The notes under the pieces: model-generated
What the model was told of the DNA's origin: nothing
Databases searched by the model: none
The model's input: only the letters and a program-made list of their open reading frames with translations
Shown here: piece after piece, positions 33,659-42,836 of the stretch
Position numbering within the stretch: the first letter of the stretch is position 1
How the letters are laid out: the number at the start of each line of letters is the position of its first letter
Assembly: GCF_937468385.1 (NCBI RefSeq)
Contig: NZ_CALBWS010000021.1
Span: 31,770-95,769, forward strand
DNA from: Neobacillus rhizosphaerae
Lineage (GTDB): Bacteria; Bacillota; Bacilli; Bacillales; Cytobacillaceae
Direction: 5' to 3'
DNA length: 64,000 nt
Program-made: the position numbers and the translations under genes

Positions 33659-33859
33659 ATGGAACAAGGTAAAGTAAAATGGTTTAACGCAGAAAAAGGT
33701 TTTGGATTCATCGAACGCGAAGCTGGAGACGATGTATTCGTTCACTTCTCAGCAATCCAAAGCGAAGGTTTCAAATCATTAGACGAAGGTCAAGCAGTTA
33801 CTTTTGAAGTAGAGCAAGGTCAACGTGGACCCCAAGCTACTAACGTTCATAAAGCTTAA
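33659..33859 (+). CDS. csp: Cold-shock protein (CspB/CspD family)
   Basis: A 66-residue OB-fold RNA chaperone with RNP1 KGFGFIE (residues 13-19) and RNP2 VFVHF (residues 26-30), nearly identical in layout to B. subtilis CspB and CspD. It binds single-stranded RNA and prevents secondary structure at low temperature. SD GCAGGAGG precedes ATG 33659; terminator at 33878. Confidence 0.96.
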   Translation: MEQGKVKWFNAEKGFGFIEREAGDDVFVHFSAIQSEGFKSLDEGQAVTFEVEQGQRGPQATNVHKA

Positions 33860-33877
33860 TAACAATGTCTGATATAG

Positions 33878-33907
33878 ACAGGCTCTATTTTAGAGTCTGT
33901 TTTTTTA
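33878..33907 (+). terminator. csp terminator
   Basis: ACAGGCTCT (33878-33886) pairs with AGAGTCTGT (33892-33900) with one G-T pair, followed by TTTTTT. Confidence 0.85.
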
Positions 33908-33927
33908 TGTATCTTAAAAACAAGGAA

Positions 33928-33949
33928 CCCCACTCACGAATGAGTGGGG
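33928..33949. other. Perfect 9-bp hairpin CCCCACTCA/TGAGTGGGG
   Basis: A strong stem with CGAA tetraloop and no T-tract, 60 bases after the csp gene. Role unknown, possibly a backup terminator or mRNA 3' end. Confidence 0.5.
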
Positions 33950-34523
33950 AACATGTGAACAGTAAATCAAATGGTAAATAAAGTGTAACACAAAAACACA
34001 AAATCTCCTAATTATCATAGGTTATAATGATTTCTGAATTGATTTAGTTAAGAGTGGCTGAAATGGTCACTTTTTTTTGTTGGATTTGTTAAAAGGTATC
34101 TTTTATTCTTGTTCCATTAACGAAGCAGGAGTTCAGTAGCCTTTTTAACATATTGAACGTCTTGTAAGTGTAGGGGGTTAAGGTATATGGGGTCAGACCC
34201 CAACTAAGCTAAAGTTTGTACCATAAACAGCACATAAATGCTCTGCATAGTAAGTTAAAGTCAACGTTATCATGCTTCCCTTTTATACTAAACTTCAATT
34301 AGATAAATTACCTTTGGCTGTTGCTTAAGCGTTACTCCTTCTGAAACAATACTGGCAAAGAAATAATTACGGAATGCCTTGAGTTATCCTGTGGATATAA
34401 AGATGGTGTGACAGTCAGAATATTATTCTTAGAGCAAGGTAATATTTATGGACCTTGAAAGGTATAACCATGTTGTGGGTTCGTTTAATAATACTTCTAA
34501 AATATGAATATAATTTGAATTAT
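33950..34523. other. Gene-free stretch with repeat fragments
   Basis: Contains a terminator-like AGTGGCTGAAATGGTCACTT then TTTTTT near 34050-34076 and a right-half repeat fragment GTTCCATTAACGAAGCAGGA (34111-34130). The 13-bp palindrome GGGGTCAGACCCC lies at 34189-34201. No gene is seen. Confidence 0.5.
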
Positions 34524-34742
34524 CTATTTTTCTTTTAATTGACAATTATCCTCTTTTGAAGAACTATTTTCTGATGGCACATGGTTTACCCCACACGTGT
34601 CCTTTTTGTTATTATCCGACTTGGGATCAATCCACTGTTGAAGCTTTGCACTTACTGACTGATTTAAGGGGCTTGTATAAACTGCTGTTCCAATACCCAT
34701 AAATAAAATGATAAACATCATTAATATCATTACTTTTTTCAT
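34524..34742 (-). CDS. Small exported protein (72 aa)
   Basis: A hydrophobic signal segment (MKKVMILMMFIILFMGIGTA) is followed by a short polar domain with two Cys (DTCGVNH, DNCQLKEK). SD AAGGAG is 14 bases from ATG 34742. No family recognised. Confidence 0.55.
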   Translation of the reverse strand: MKKVMILMMFIILFMGIGTAVYTSPLNQSVSAKLQQWIDPKSDNNKKDTCGVNHVPSENSSSKEDNCQLKEK

Positions 34743-35233
34743 AAAAGAATGTTCACTCCTTATATTGTGCCATGTGTTGAAGTAGGTTCACCATATGATT
34801 CCTATTTTTTAACAATTATTCGGTTTATTTCCTTAAGCTCTTTCCCAGCTATTAAAAGACTACTTAATAAAATGGATGACATTTTTTCACTTTTGTACCT
34901 CTTTCAAGGGAGTTCTCCTTCATTTTAACAAGGAATTAGTCTTTGAAATTTTGATAAATATTAAAAATCGGTGAAATATACGTAATCAATACAATCATCA
35001 AAATAGTAATAAACATAAAATTTTCTTAAAAGAATTATCTTAAAAACTTAAACTTCGCACCTTGATGAGTAGGCATAGGAGGAATACTTGGCCAGTTAGA
35101 ATTCTCACAAAATGCTAGTTAATACAAAAAACATCTCATTTGGAAAGGGTTTCACAATTTATACATAATATTTACAGTTAATATCTTTTATAATTAATAG
35201 TGTGACCAAATAAAAAAAGTAGAGGTATTAATC
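34743..35233. other. Gene-free stretch
   Basis: AT-rich, with no ORF above about 40 codons that looks real. It should contain the promoters of the divergent genes at 34742 and 35234. Confidence 0.45.
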
Positions 35234-35911
35234 ATGAAATATAAAAATAAACGCAGTTCTAATATGGGGAAAATTATTGTATTAACTGTAGGCCTATTAG
35301 CGATAATTGGTATTATATTAGTATTTAGTTATACTCCTGAGCCTGATAAAGAAAATGTTAAAACGCTTAATATGGAAGGGCAACCTACTATTGGTGAAAA
35401 AAATGCCAAGGTTCAAATTGTTGAAATGGGAGATATAATGTGTCCAGCATGTAAAGTTTGGAGTCTTCAGTATTTTCCTGTTATAAAAGAAAAATACATA
35501 GATACAGGAAAAGCAAACTTCTCCTTCACAAATGTTTTATTCCATGAAGAACCTTCAAAAATAGGAGCCCAAGCATTTGAAGCAGTTTATGAATTATACC
35601 CAGATTATTTTTGGGATTATGTACACAATCTATATCAAGCGCAGCCAGAAACTTCTAATCACGATGAGGTTTGGGTAAACCAAGATGTAGTTGTTGATGT
35701 TGCAGGTAAAACAATCCCTAATTTTAACAAAGACGAATTTAATGCAAAAATGAATAGTCGAGAAGTACTAGACCAAATAAGTAAAGATGATTCACTAGTA
35801 AAAGAAGTAGGATTAAAATTAACCCCTGGTATCTTTATTAACGGAGTTGAATTAACTGACCCATTTGATATGGACAAAATAAACGAACTAATTGAAGAGG
35901 GGTTAAAGTAA
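35234..35911 (+). CDS. bdbD: BdbD-like thiol-disulfide oxidoreductase (DsbA family)
   Basis: A 225-residue membrane-anchored thioredoxin-fold protein. The N-terminal anchor is IIVLTVGLLAIIGIILVF (residues 14-31), the catalytic CPAC lies in DIMCPACKVW near residue 70, and the cis-Pro in LTPGIFINGV near residue 200. It oxidises cysteines in exported proteins and is recycled by BdbC, whose start codon overlaps its stop. SD AGAGGT precedes ATG 35234. Confidence 0.93.
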   Translation: MKYKNKRSSNMGKIIVLTVGLLAIIGIILVFSYTPEPDKENVKTLNMEGQPTIGEKNAKVQIVEMGDIMCPACKVWSLQYFPVIKEKYIDTGKANFSFTNVLFHEEPSKIGAQAFEAVYELYPDYFWDYVHNLYQAQPETSNHDEVWVNQDVVVDVAGKTIPNFNKDEFNAKMNSREVLDQISKDDSLVKEVGLKLTPGIFINGVELTDPFDMDKINELIEEGLK

Positions 35912-36330
35912 TGAGAACTTCTAATTCAAATTACAATGTATATTTTTATGCCGCAGCTTGGATGGTGGCCATTACTGCAACACTAGGGAGTTTATTCTAC
36001 AGTGAAGTAATGAATTTTATCCCTTGTAGTTTGTGCTGGTATCAAAGAATATTTATGTACCCACTTGTTTTAATTCTAGGAATTGCAATCTACCATAATG
36101 AATATAGTATTAAAAAATATATATTAGCAGTTTCATTTATTGGGTGGTTAATTGCGCTTTATCATGTTTTACTTCAAAAAATACCTGCAATGAAGGCAAT
36201 TGAACCATGTAAGCAAGGTGTTCCATGCTCTGTTGATTATGTAAATTATTTAGGATTTATAACTATTCCAATGATGTCATTAACAGCATTTACTTTAATA
36301 ATCATATCTATTTGGCTTGTAAAAAAGTAG
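35911..36330 (+). CDS. bdbC: BdbC-like disulfide formation protein (DsbB family)
   Basis: A 139-residue, four-helix quinone-linked oxidase. The first Cys pair is in PCSLCWYQRIFMYPL (residues about 37-40) and the second pair in EPCKQGVPCSVDY near residues 100-106. The ATG overlaps the last base of the bdbD stop (TAATG), so the two are translationally coupled. BdbC passes electrons from BdbD to quinones. Confidence 0.95.
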   Translation: MRTSNSNYNVYFYAAAWMVAITATLGSLFYSEVMNFIPCSLCWYQRIFMYPLVLILGIAIYHNEYSIKKYILAVSFIGWLIALYHVLLQKIPAMKAIEPCKQGVPCSVDYVNYLGFITIPMMSLTAFTLIIISIWLVKK

Positions 36331-36347
36331 CTGCTGCTACTTTTTTA
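36321..36347 (+). terminator. bdbDC terminator
   Basis: AAAAAAGTAGC (36321-36331) pairs with GCTACTTTTTT (36336-36346) around TGCT. It overlaps the bdbC stop. Confidence 0.85.
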
Positions 36348-36483
36348 TTTTTGTTATAAAAGTATCTCTAATATAATTTTTACCATTTATATTAATTGAA
36401 AATAGAAATAGTTCTTAGTACCTCTAAAGCTTGGCTGAAAAATACAAATTTGTTTTCACTACTTTCTAATATTTGTATCTAAG

Positions 36484-38019
36484 TTACAATAATGGTGAAA
36501 TTAATCGCATAAGGGATTCGAGTATTCGTTTTCGAATACTTCGTTTTTGAAATGAATTCCATCTAATTTCCATGGATTCTTTAAAATCTTGCTCGAAATC
36601 ACGCTTTATATCTAAAACCGTTTTAGATTCATATAGTACTGAAATGAGCTCATAATTAAGCTCAAAGCTACGAATATCCATATTTGCTGTACCAATTGTT
36701 GCGATTTCATCATCAACAAGTACAATTTTTGCGTGCATAAATCCATCTTTATAGTGGTAAATTGAAGCTCCTGCTTTTAGTAGTGGTGTAAAGTAGGATT
36801 GAGATGCCTGGTCACTAATAACACTGTCACTTTTTCCTGGATATAGAATGCGGACATCAATTCCAGCGGTTGCGCTTAAACGTAGTAATGTTAATGTTTC
36901 TTGATCTGGTATGAAGTAGGGTGTTGCAATCCAAATTGATTTTTTTGCAGATCCCATAATTGCTAATAGCGCATTACGAATGCTTATGTCATCTGAGCTT
37001 GGGCCACTTGCAACGATTTGAACAGCGCCTTCAGCTTGATGAATTCCACGTTCTGGAAAATAATCTCTGTTAATAAATGAATCCCAAGAATAATTGTTTA
37101 AACCGCTAGAAGCATAGAGCCAATCCTCTAAAAAAATTGCTTGTAGTTTATATAATGCTTTTCCTTCTATTTTCAAATGACTATCGCGCCAGATAGGAAA
37201 CTTTTTCGAACGGCCGAGATATTCGTCACCAACGTTGAGCCCACCTGTAAAACCAATTGTTCCATCTACAATAACAATTTTACGATGGTTACGATAATTG
37301 ACTGTTTCAAGCAGCCACTGTGAAAGAATAGGATCAAATTCGATAACCTCAATTCCTGCATCCCTCATAGGTTGTAAGAAGCGATTTCGTAGTGAATTGC
37401 TTCCAAGCCCATCATAAAGAAAGCGTACAATTACACCGGATTGTGCTTTTTTTATTAATGCCTCCCGAATTTTTGTACCGATTTCATCTGAGCGATAAAT
37501 ATAGTATTGGATATGAATGTGATGCTGTGCGCTTTCGATAGCTTGGATGATTTCTGTAAATGTTTCTTCCCCGTTTGTTAAAAGAGTTGTTGCTGTTTCA
37601 TTTGCGACAGGACCACCGCCAAATTTTTGTATGACCTCTTTTAAATAGGTAGACCGCTCACTTAATGAGGATGGTAATGGAGATGTTAAATCAAAACGCT
37701 TATCTGTTAAAATTTCTCGGAATAACTTTCTTTGTTCCTCTGCACGATGTAAATGCTTTTTTCGTCTCCAACGGCTTCTGCCAAAAAGTAAGTAGAATAG
37801 TACGCCTATAGCCGGAAGAAGTGCTAATACTAAAAACCACGCTAATGTACTTTGTGGGGAACGATTTTCAATAAAGATAACAAAGGAAATCCCTATAAGA
37901 GTGATAGGCCATAATATACCTACAAGAGTGTTTAGCGATATGATGGATTTATTTACGAGAATAAGGATAAACAGTACAATTGCAAACACAGTTAATAATT
38001 GAACGATACGATTTTTCAT
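36484..38019 (-). CDS. cls: Cardiolipin synthase
   Basis: A 511-residue membrane phospholipase-D-family enzyme that joins two phosphatidylglycerols to cardiolipin. Two N-terminal membrane helices (VQLLTVFAIVLFILILV, LVGILWPITLIGISFVIFI) are followed by two HKD motifs: NHRKIVIVDGTIGFTGG near residue 245 and MHAKIVLVDDEIATIGTAN near residue 425. ATG 38019 is preferred over GTG 38034, which lacks an SD. Single gene. Confidence 0.95.
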   Translation of the reverse strand: MKNRIVQLLTVFAIVLFILILVNKSIISLNTLVGILWPITLIGISFVIFIENRSPQSTLAWFLVLALLPAIGVLFYLLFGRSRWRRKKHLHRAEEQRKLFREILTDKRFDLTSPLPSSLSERSTYLKEVIQKFGGGPVANETATTLLTNGEETFTEIIQAIESAQHHIHIQYYIYRSDEIGTKIREALIKKAQSGVIVRFLYDGLGSNSLRNRFLQPMRDAGIEVIEFDPILSQWLLETVNYRNHRKIVIVDGTIGFTGGLNVGDEYLGRSKKFPIWRDSHLKIEGKALYKLQAIFLEDWLYASSGLNNYSWDSFINRDYFPERGIHQAEGAVQIVASGPSSDDISIRNALLAIMGSAKKSIWIATPYFIPDQETLTLLRLSATAGIDVRILYPGKSDSVISDQASQSYFTPLLKAGASIYHYKDGFMHAKIVLVDDEIATIGTANMDIRSFELNYELISVLYESKTVLDIKRDFEQDFKESMEIRWNSFQKRSIRKRILESLMRLISPLL

Positions 38020-38205
38020 ATGTATAAAATTCACCCATTCTTTCTTAAAATTTGTTGAATATTGAACATGAATCTCTCTCCTTTGTACTAACGTAAGTGG
38101 TATTAATTCCCATTATTTTCAGGAAAAATCATTGATAATGATTAGTACCTGGTTCTAATATTTAATTATAAAACCGAGTATAAAAATAGTAAAGGGGACA
38201 AACGA

Positions 38206-38259
38206 ATGCGATCAAAAGCAATAATTACAGCTATTGGTACCTATGTACCCGCATTCTGA
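38206..38259 (+). pseudogene. N-terminal fragment of a FabH-like ketoacyl synthase
   Basis: ATG 38206 with SD AAAGGGGAC gives MRSKAIITAIGTYVPAF and then stops. This matches the first residues of 3-oxoacyl-ACP synthase III proteins (typically MxxKAxIxxIGTYVPE). The rest of the gene is absent. Confidence 0.5.
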
Positions 38260-38427
38260 TTCTTGATTAAGTGAGGGTGGTGGAAGTACTTATTACTACC
38301 CAGTGATAGACATCCCGAAATGGATAGCGTCCTACTTTAAGGGGGGTTAACAGAAGACAGTTCTCGACATCTTTTTTTAGACATTGGATGTAAAAAGCGG
38401 TTTTGGAAGCAGGCTGAAGGCATTTTT

Positions 38428-38443
38428 AATCAAACGTTTGAGT
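38428..38443. promoter_or_regulatory. Palindrome, copy 1 (AATCAAACGTTTGAGT)
   Basis: One base off the perfect 16-bp palindrome at 38781. The pattern is typical of TetR-type operators. No matching regulator is in the window. Confidence 0.4.
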
Positions 38444-38780
38444 AGTGTTGGAAAATAGGAAAATGAGTAGAATTATGTAGGTTCAATAAAATAGAATCAT
38501 TTACTCCGGAATCTTGTTCTTTTTTCTGCTAGCACCTTAATGTTTCATAGACAAAATATTATCCTATGAGATGAAAAAATTCCTTATATATCAATGATCA
38601 CTCAGTACTTAATTAAACGATTGAATAGTATAGCATATACGGAAATCAGTCGATATGTAGCATTAAAGGGGATTAGCTTATCTGTGTGTTAGTCATAGTC
38701 CATTTATCTATCATCTTTCAACAAATTTTTTCCGCTTTCAGATGAATAAATCTTTATTTAATAGGGTTTGAAGCGGATGT

Positions 38781-38796
38781 AATCAAACGTTTGATT
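38781..38796. promoter_or_regulatory. Palindrome, copy 2 (AATCAAACGTTTGATT)
   Basis: A perfect 16-bp inverted repeat, 353 bases from copy 1, in decayed DNA. Probably a leftover repressor operator from a lost fatty-acid-type locus; this is inference. Confidence 0.4.
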
Positions 38797-39014
38797 AGGA
38801 AGAACCAGAGGAGAATCTAGTCGAAGTATGTATCTTTAGGCAGGCCTCGTCCTAAACAAGGTGGTTAACATCCCTACAGGAATAGCGGGCTTTTCGTATT
38901 AAAATGATGCCTTATTCAATGCTGCATCCAACCATAACCAAGAGCCAACTAGTCAAAGGGGCTTTCTTTTTCTCTTTTATAGATTGGGTCCTCATCCATT
39001 AGTTTAATATGAAA

Positions 39015-39045
39015 AATACGAACAGTGCCTAGCACTGTTCGTATT
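39015..39045 (-). terminator. Terminator of the sigma-factor operon
   Basis: AATACGAACAGTGC (39015-39028) and GCACTGTTCGTATT (39032-39045), a perfect 14-bp stem. Read on the minus strand it is followed by TTTTTC. Confidence 0.9.
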
Positions 39046-39352
39046 ATGGTTTATAATTAATGCTCAAAGATGAGACAACCATCAATAGGGTAAAAATAAA
39101 CAGAAAAATACTTAGACTGATTCCCCATATGGCATAAAGTCTCGATCGTTTTCTGGTAAATAGCCCAATTATGCCGAGAAAAATACTTAGCATTGGAAGT
39201 TGATAAATAAAGATTCCAGGAAACACTTTTTCTTTTATTAAAAGGGCAACATTTAATCCTGCTAACGAAATGAGCGCAATTAGAAAAGATAAAAATCCAG
39301 ATATTGTTGGTAAGCTTTTATGCTTAGCTTTTTTCTTTATTCCCAGTTCCAT
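39044..39352 (-). CDS. Three-helix membrane protein of the ECF sigma operon
   Basis: A 102-residue protein with hydrophobic segments FLSFLIALISLAGLNVALLI, FIYQLPMLSIFLGIIGLF and IWGISLSIFLFIFTLLMVVS. Its ATG at 39352 overlaps the end of the anti-sigma gene, so it is the third gene of the operon. It resembles small membrane partners seen next to SigY/YlaC-type sigma factors. Role unknown. Confidence 0.7.
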   Translation of the reverse strand: MELGIKKKAKHKSLPTISGFLSFLIALISLAGLNVALLIKEKVFPGIFIYQLPMLSIFLGIIGLFTRKRSRLYAIWGISLSIFLFIFTLLMVVSSLSINYKP

Positions 39353-40368
39353 AGCTTTACCTCCCCAACTTTTAGTGCGCGTATTTCTTTCATATCTTGA
39401 AGCTTTCTAATTTCTTCAGTCGGCCCAGTTATGACTGCGCCGTACACCTTTATGCCATGTTCTTTAATATAGGCCAAACGGCTGCTCATGGATAATGATT
39501 TGGCACGGGCAACTTTTTCAGCAACGGATTCATTTTTTTCAAGCAGTGATAAAATATCAAGAAATACCTCTTCATTTGATTCTCCATTGGTCTTAAATGG
39601 GGACCAAGTGGTGTGGTCGTACTGTGCAGGATAACCTAGTGGCGTAATCGGTACTCCCTCTTTATCTTCTTGAGTGATTTCCATTCCTGTATCCACCGCG
39701 AACCAGCGAAGTTCCATATTTTTTGGCAGGCTTTCTTTCAAATCGTCTGGTTTCATTAAATGATTTAACGATATATAGACCTCAGAGACAGTCCCGTCCG
39801 GAAGCTTTTTTAATATATCCCACCCATCTGTCGTAGAAAATGGAATACTTGCCTTTGGATGGACCATGACTTCCGTTTCCTTAGTTGGGTTTTCAGCTAA
39901 CGGCCGATCTAACAACAGATTTTTCTTTGGAAAACTAGGCTGGTCTAACAGAAAATCAATATCATAGTTCCCAATCTTATAGTCTTCTTTCCCAATCTTT
40001 TTTAAAACATCAAACTTTATATTCATCGAAAAGAGACCAATGTCATCCTCTACCTTTAATTTTTCTAAGCTCATATTGGGCTCAGTCACATAAATCGTTT
40101 TTGTGACAACATCAATTAAATGATCCGCCCTGCCGCCAATTCCGTAATACATGTAAGTGGCTAATGTCATAATCGGTACAATCAGTAGCAAAATAGCCAG
40201 GCTTACCATGATATTGGTTTTTCGCGCCATATTTTTTCCAAGATTGACAATCTCTTTTTGTCCTTCTTCTGTATATGGGTGAAAGTCATTTATTCCATTC
40301 ATTGATTCCTTAAGATAGTTTTGATAGTCATCCATTTCATTTGGAACATGATTCTTTTCATCACTCAT
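39337..40368 (-). CDS. Anti-sigma factor (membrane-spanning)
   Basis: A 343-residue single-pass protein. A cytoplasmic N-terminal region (about residues 1-50, EMDDYQNYLKESMNGINDFH) precedes one membrane helix (NIMVSLAILLLIVPIMTLAT) and a large extracytoplasmic sensor domain ending LWNWE. The layout matches sigma-regulator N-terminal/anti-sigma C-terminal proteins of Bacillus. It overlaps the sigma gene by 8 bases, so it is translationally coupled, and would hold that sigma factor inactive until an envelope signal. Confidence 0.85.
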   Translation of the reverse strand: MSDEKNHVPNEMDDYQNYLKESMNGINDFHPYTEEGQKEIVNLGKNMARKTNIMVSLAILLLIVPIMTLATYMYYGIGGRADHLIDVVTKTIYVTEPNMSLEKLKVEDDIGLFSMNIKFDVLKKIGKEDYKIGNYDIDFLLDQPSFPKKNLLLDRPLAENPTKETEVMVHPKASIPFSTTDGWDILKKLPDGTVSEVYISLNHLMKPDDLKESLPKNMELRWFAVDTGMEITQEDKEGVPITPLGYPAQYDHTTWSPFKTNGESNEEVFLDILSLLEKNESVAEKVARAKSLSMSSRLAYIKEHGIKVYGAVITGPTEEIRKLQDMKEIRALKVGEVKLWNWE

Positions 40369-40855
40369 CTACCATCATCCTTTCTTTTACTCTTTCCATG
40401 ACCTTTCTTCGTCCTCTATGCAAGTGGCTTTTTAGCGTATTTACTTTCATATTAAGAATTTCCGCTGCTTCATTGTATTTAAGCTGATGCAAGTCACATA
40501 ATAACAAGACATGTCTTTCTTGCTCCTTTAATGAATGAATATCATTTAGCAAAAGTTGAAAACTTTCTTTTTCAAGCAGCTTTTTTTCCGGCGTTTCCAT
40601 GGAGAGATTGCCCCGTTCTTCTATCTGGTCCTGAATGATCAGACGCTTATTTTTTCTTTGAAAATCGATAAAAGCATGATATGCCACTTTAAATAGCCAT
40701 GCTCTGATATTGGAAATTTCATAATCCTCCAATTGCAAATACGCTCGGTAAAAAGCCTCTTGAACCAAATCCTCAGCGATAAAATGATCCTTTGAAAGGG
40801 AAAAAAGATATCGATATAAATCATTCACGTTTTCTTGATACGCTTTATCAAGCTC
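40361..40855 (-). CDS. ECF RNA polymerase sigma factor
   Basis: A 164-residue extracytoplasmic-function sigma factor. Region 2 reads LYRYLFSLSKDHFIAEDLVQ then EAFYRAYLQLEDYEISNIRA; region 4 reads LKEQERHVLLLCDLHQLKYN then EAAEILNMKVNTLKSHLHRG. GTG 40855 is chosen because GGGGGAGC lies 5 bases upstream, whereas the frame opening at 40900 has no SD. First gene of a three-gene operon with its anti-sigma. Confidence 0.93.
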   Translation of the reverse strand, partial: ELDKAYQENVNDLYRYLFSLSKDHFIAEDLVQEAFYRAYLQLEDYEISNIRAWLFKVAYHAFIDFQRKNKRLIIQDQIEERGNLSMETPEKKLLEKESFQLLLNDIHSLKEQERHVLLLCDLHQLKYNEAAEILNMKVNTLKSHLHRGRRKVMERVKERMMVDE

Positions 40856-40881
40856 CACTGCTGCTCCCCCTTTCAACCTAA

Positions 40882-40909
40882 CCACGTTTAACGATAGCAA
40901 ATTGTTGCA
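40882..40909 (-). promoter_or_regulatory. Possible ECF-type autoregulated promoter
   Basis: On the minus strand TGCAAC (40909-40904) is followed after 17 bases by CGTGG (40886-40882). ECF promoters typically have an AAC -35 and a CGT -10 at 16-17 bases. It would start transcription about 20 bases ahead of the sigma gene. Confidence 0.45.
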
Positions 40910-41139
40910 GGAATGGAAATTTTTTATTTAAATGTAAGCGTAAACCGGTGAAATCTTATGCTAGAGTGCTATTTCTACTATTAATAGTATTGGTAATGGG
41001 GTCAGAAGCACACTAAGCAGCCTGTTTTCTTTTTAAATTGAAAAATAAAATTGAAACTAGTGTGATCAGGCCACTATATTATTGTGTTTGTCACGCATCG
41101 AAGTTTGTCGGATATTGTTAGTTTTTTGATAGAGTATGT

Positions 41140-42012
41140 AATTTAGGTAACTTCTATAAGACAGTTTCCCCGGTGACTCTGGGTGATATTGTCCAATAGA
41201 GCTGCTCTATAAGACCGATTCCTGGTGTCATAGGGTAATCTTGTCCAATAGGTAACTTCTATAAGACAGTTCCCGGTGTCACAGGGTGATAATGTCCTAT
41301 AGGAATCTTCTATAAGAACGTTTCCCGGTGTCACAGGGCGATATTGTCCTATAGGAATCTTCTATAAGACAGTTACCCGGTGACTCTGGGTGATAATGTC
41401 TAATAGAGCTGTTCTATAAGACAGTTTCCTGGTGTCACAGGGTGATATTGTCCTATAGGAATCTTCTATAAGACAGTTTCCCGGTGTCACAGGGTGATCT
41501 TGTCCAATAGGGATCTTCTATTAGACAGTTTCCAGGTGGCACTAGGGAATATTGTCCTATAGGTAACTTCTATAAGACAGTTACCCGGTGTCACAGGGTG
41601 ATATTGTCCAATAGGTAATTTCTATAAGACAGTTTCCCGGTGTCACAGGGTGATATTGTCCTATAGGAATCTTCTATAAGACAGTTTCCCGGAGCACAGG
41701 GTGATATTGTCCAATAGAGCTGTTCTATAAGACAGTTTCCTGGTGACCCAGGGTGATAATGTCTAATAGAGCTTTTCTATAAGACCATTTCACCATGACA
41801 CTGAGAGATAATGTCCAATAGAGCTGTTCTATAAGACCGTTTCCTGATGTCACAGGGTGATCTTGTCCAATAGGTATCTTCTATAAGACCGTTTCCCCGT
41901 GACGCTGGAGGATTATGTCCAAAAGAGCTCTTCTATAAGACAGATTCACGGTGACCCAGGGTGATTATGTCTAAAAGAGCTTTTCCATAAAACCGTTTCG
42001 CCGTGAGCCAAA
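41140..42012. repeat. Tandem array of a 52-bp repeat, about 17 units
   Basis: Units start at TATAAGAC near 41155, 41208, 41260, 41311, 41363, 41415, 41467, 41519, 41571, 41623, 41675, 41725, 41778, 41830, 41882, 41934 and 41986, a spacing of 50-53 bases and usually 52. Each unit has CTATAAGACAGTTTCCCGGT, then GTCACAGGGTGATATTGTCC, then TATAGGAATCTT or AATAGAGCTGTT. TGTCCTATAG pairs with the CTATAAGACA of the next unit, so the array can form a row of hairpins. Units are contiguous, so this is not a CRISPR. The right-hand units are the most diverged. The frame at 41143-41334 is a by-product. Confidence 0.9.
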
Positions 42013-42116
42013 GCATAAGACCGCCCCCTTGCTTCCTAGATAGGTATAGATTTGAATAAATTTGCTCTAAACTAAGAAGTCTTAAAAAAATCAGCTTAGG
42101 TAATGGGGTTATTAAG

Positions 42117-42836
42117 ATGCGAGCATACTTTCAATTTCATTCAAAACTTGATTCGTTTCGTCTTTTTTCAGTGGAGCACCTCTTAACGATTGGGATTATT
42201 TTCGTTCTTTGTATTCTCCTGTATGTTAAGAGGGATGAGCTTAAGGAGAATGGGAAGCGAAGGATTTTTCGTTTCTCTTTGGCTTTTCTCTTAGTTGTGT
42301 CCGATGTTTCGGAACATCTTTGGCTTGTTGCTGAGAATGCTTGGTCAATAAGGAGAGATTTGCCGCTGCATCTCAGTGATATTGTCGTTATACTCGCCAT
42401 TGTCATGCTGCTTACGGGAAGCTATAAACTTTTTCAATTCATGTATTTTGCAGCGCTTGGTAGTTCCATTCAAGCCATATTGACACCTAATCTTGGCAAG
42501 TTTTCGTTTCCACACTTTCAATATATCGAGTTTTTTGTTTCACATGGAGGGGTAGTATTAGCTTGTTTGTTTATGGTGGTGGCCTTCAACTATCGGCCGA
42601 CCATTCCTTCCCTGTGGGTGACCATTCTGATTGTGAACCTATATGCAGCATGTGTATTTTTCCTTAATAAGTTGTTGGGAACAAATTACCTATATATCAT
42701 GAAAAAACCTAGAACCGCTTCCCTTTTAGATTATCTCGGTCCATGGCCGTGGTATCTTCTTTCACTGGAGTTGGTGATGATTGTTAGCTTTTACATTCTC
42801 TATAGTCCATTTTGGATCAAAGGGAAAAATAGATGA
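42117..42836 (+). CDS. TIGR02206 family membrane protein (YwaF-like)
   Basis: A 239-residue integral membrane protein with about seven helices. The signature FSVEHLLTIGIIFVLCILLY at the N-terminus, LPLHLSDIVVILAIVMLLTG near residue 85, and the C-terminal LLDYLGPWPWYLLSLELVMI are characteristic of TIGR02206/YwaF. Function unknown. ATG 42117; the SD is weak. Confidence 0.88.
   Translation: MRAYFQFHSKLDSFRLFSVEHLLTIGIIFVLCILLYVKRDELKENGKRRIFRFSLAFLLVVSDVSEHLWLVAENAWSIRRDLPLHLSDIVVILAIVMLLTGSYKLFQFMYFAALGSSIQAILTPNLGKFSFPHFQYIEFFVSHGGVVLACLFMVVAFNYRPTIPSLWVTILIVNLYAACVFFLNKLLGTNYLYIMKKPRTASLLDYLGPWPWYLLSLELVMIVSFYILYSPFWIKGKNR

Larger units (their letters stand above)
38020..39014. other. Gene-poor stretch of decayed DNA
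   Basis: About 1 kb without an intact gene. It holds the start of a FabH-like gene (38206) and two copies of a 16-bp palindrome (38428, 38781). Fragmentary coding-like pieces such as LFLDIGCKKRFWKQAEGIF near 38370-38430 cannot be assigned. Confidence 0.5.

Noticed and set aside
33928..33949. Second csp terminator
   Set aside because: The hairpin is strong but has no T-tract, and a complete terminator lies just upstream; it is listed as a hairpin of unknown role.
41143..41334. 63-residue minus-strand ORF in the tandem array
   Set aside because: The protein merely repeats the 52-bp unit translated in successive frames.
41140..42012. CRISPR array
   Set aside because: The 52-bp units are contiguous and similar throughout, with no constant-repeat/unique-spacer alternation, and no cas gene is in the window.
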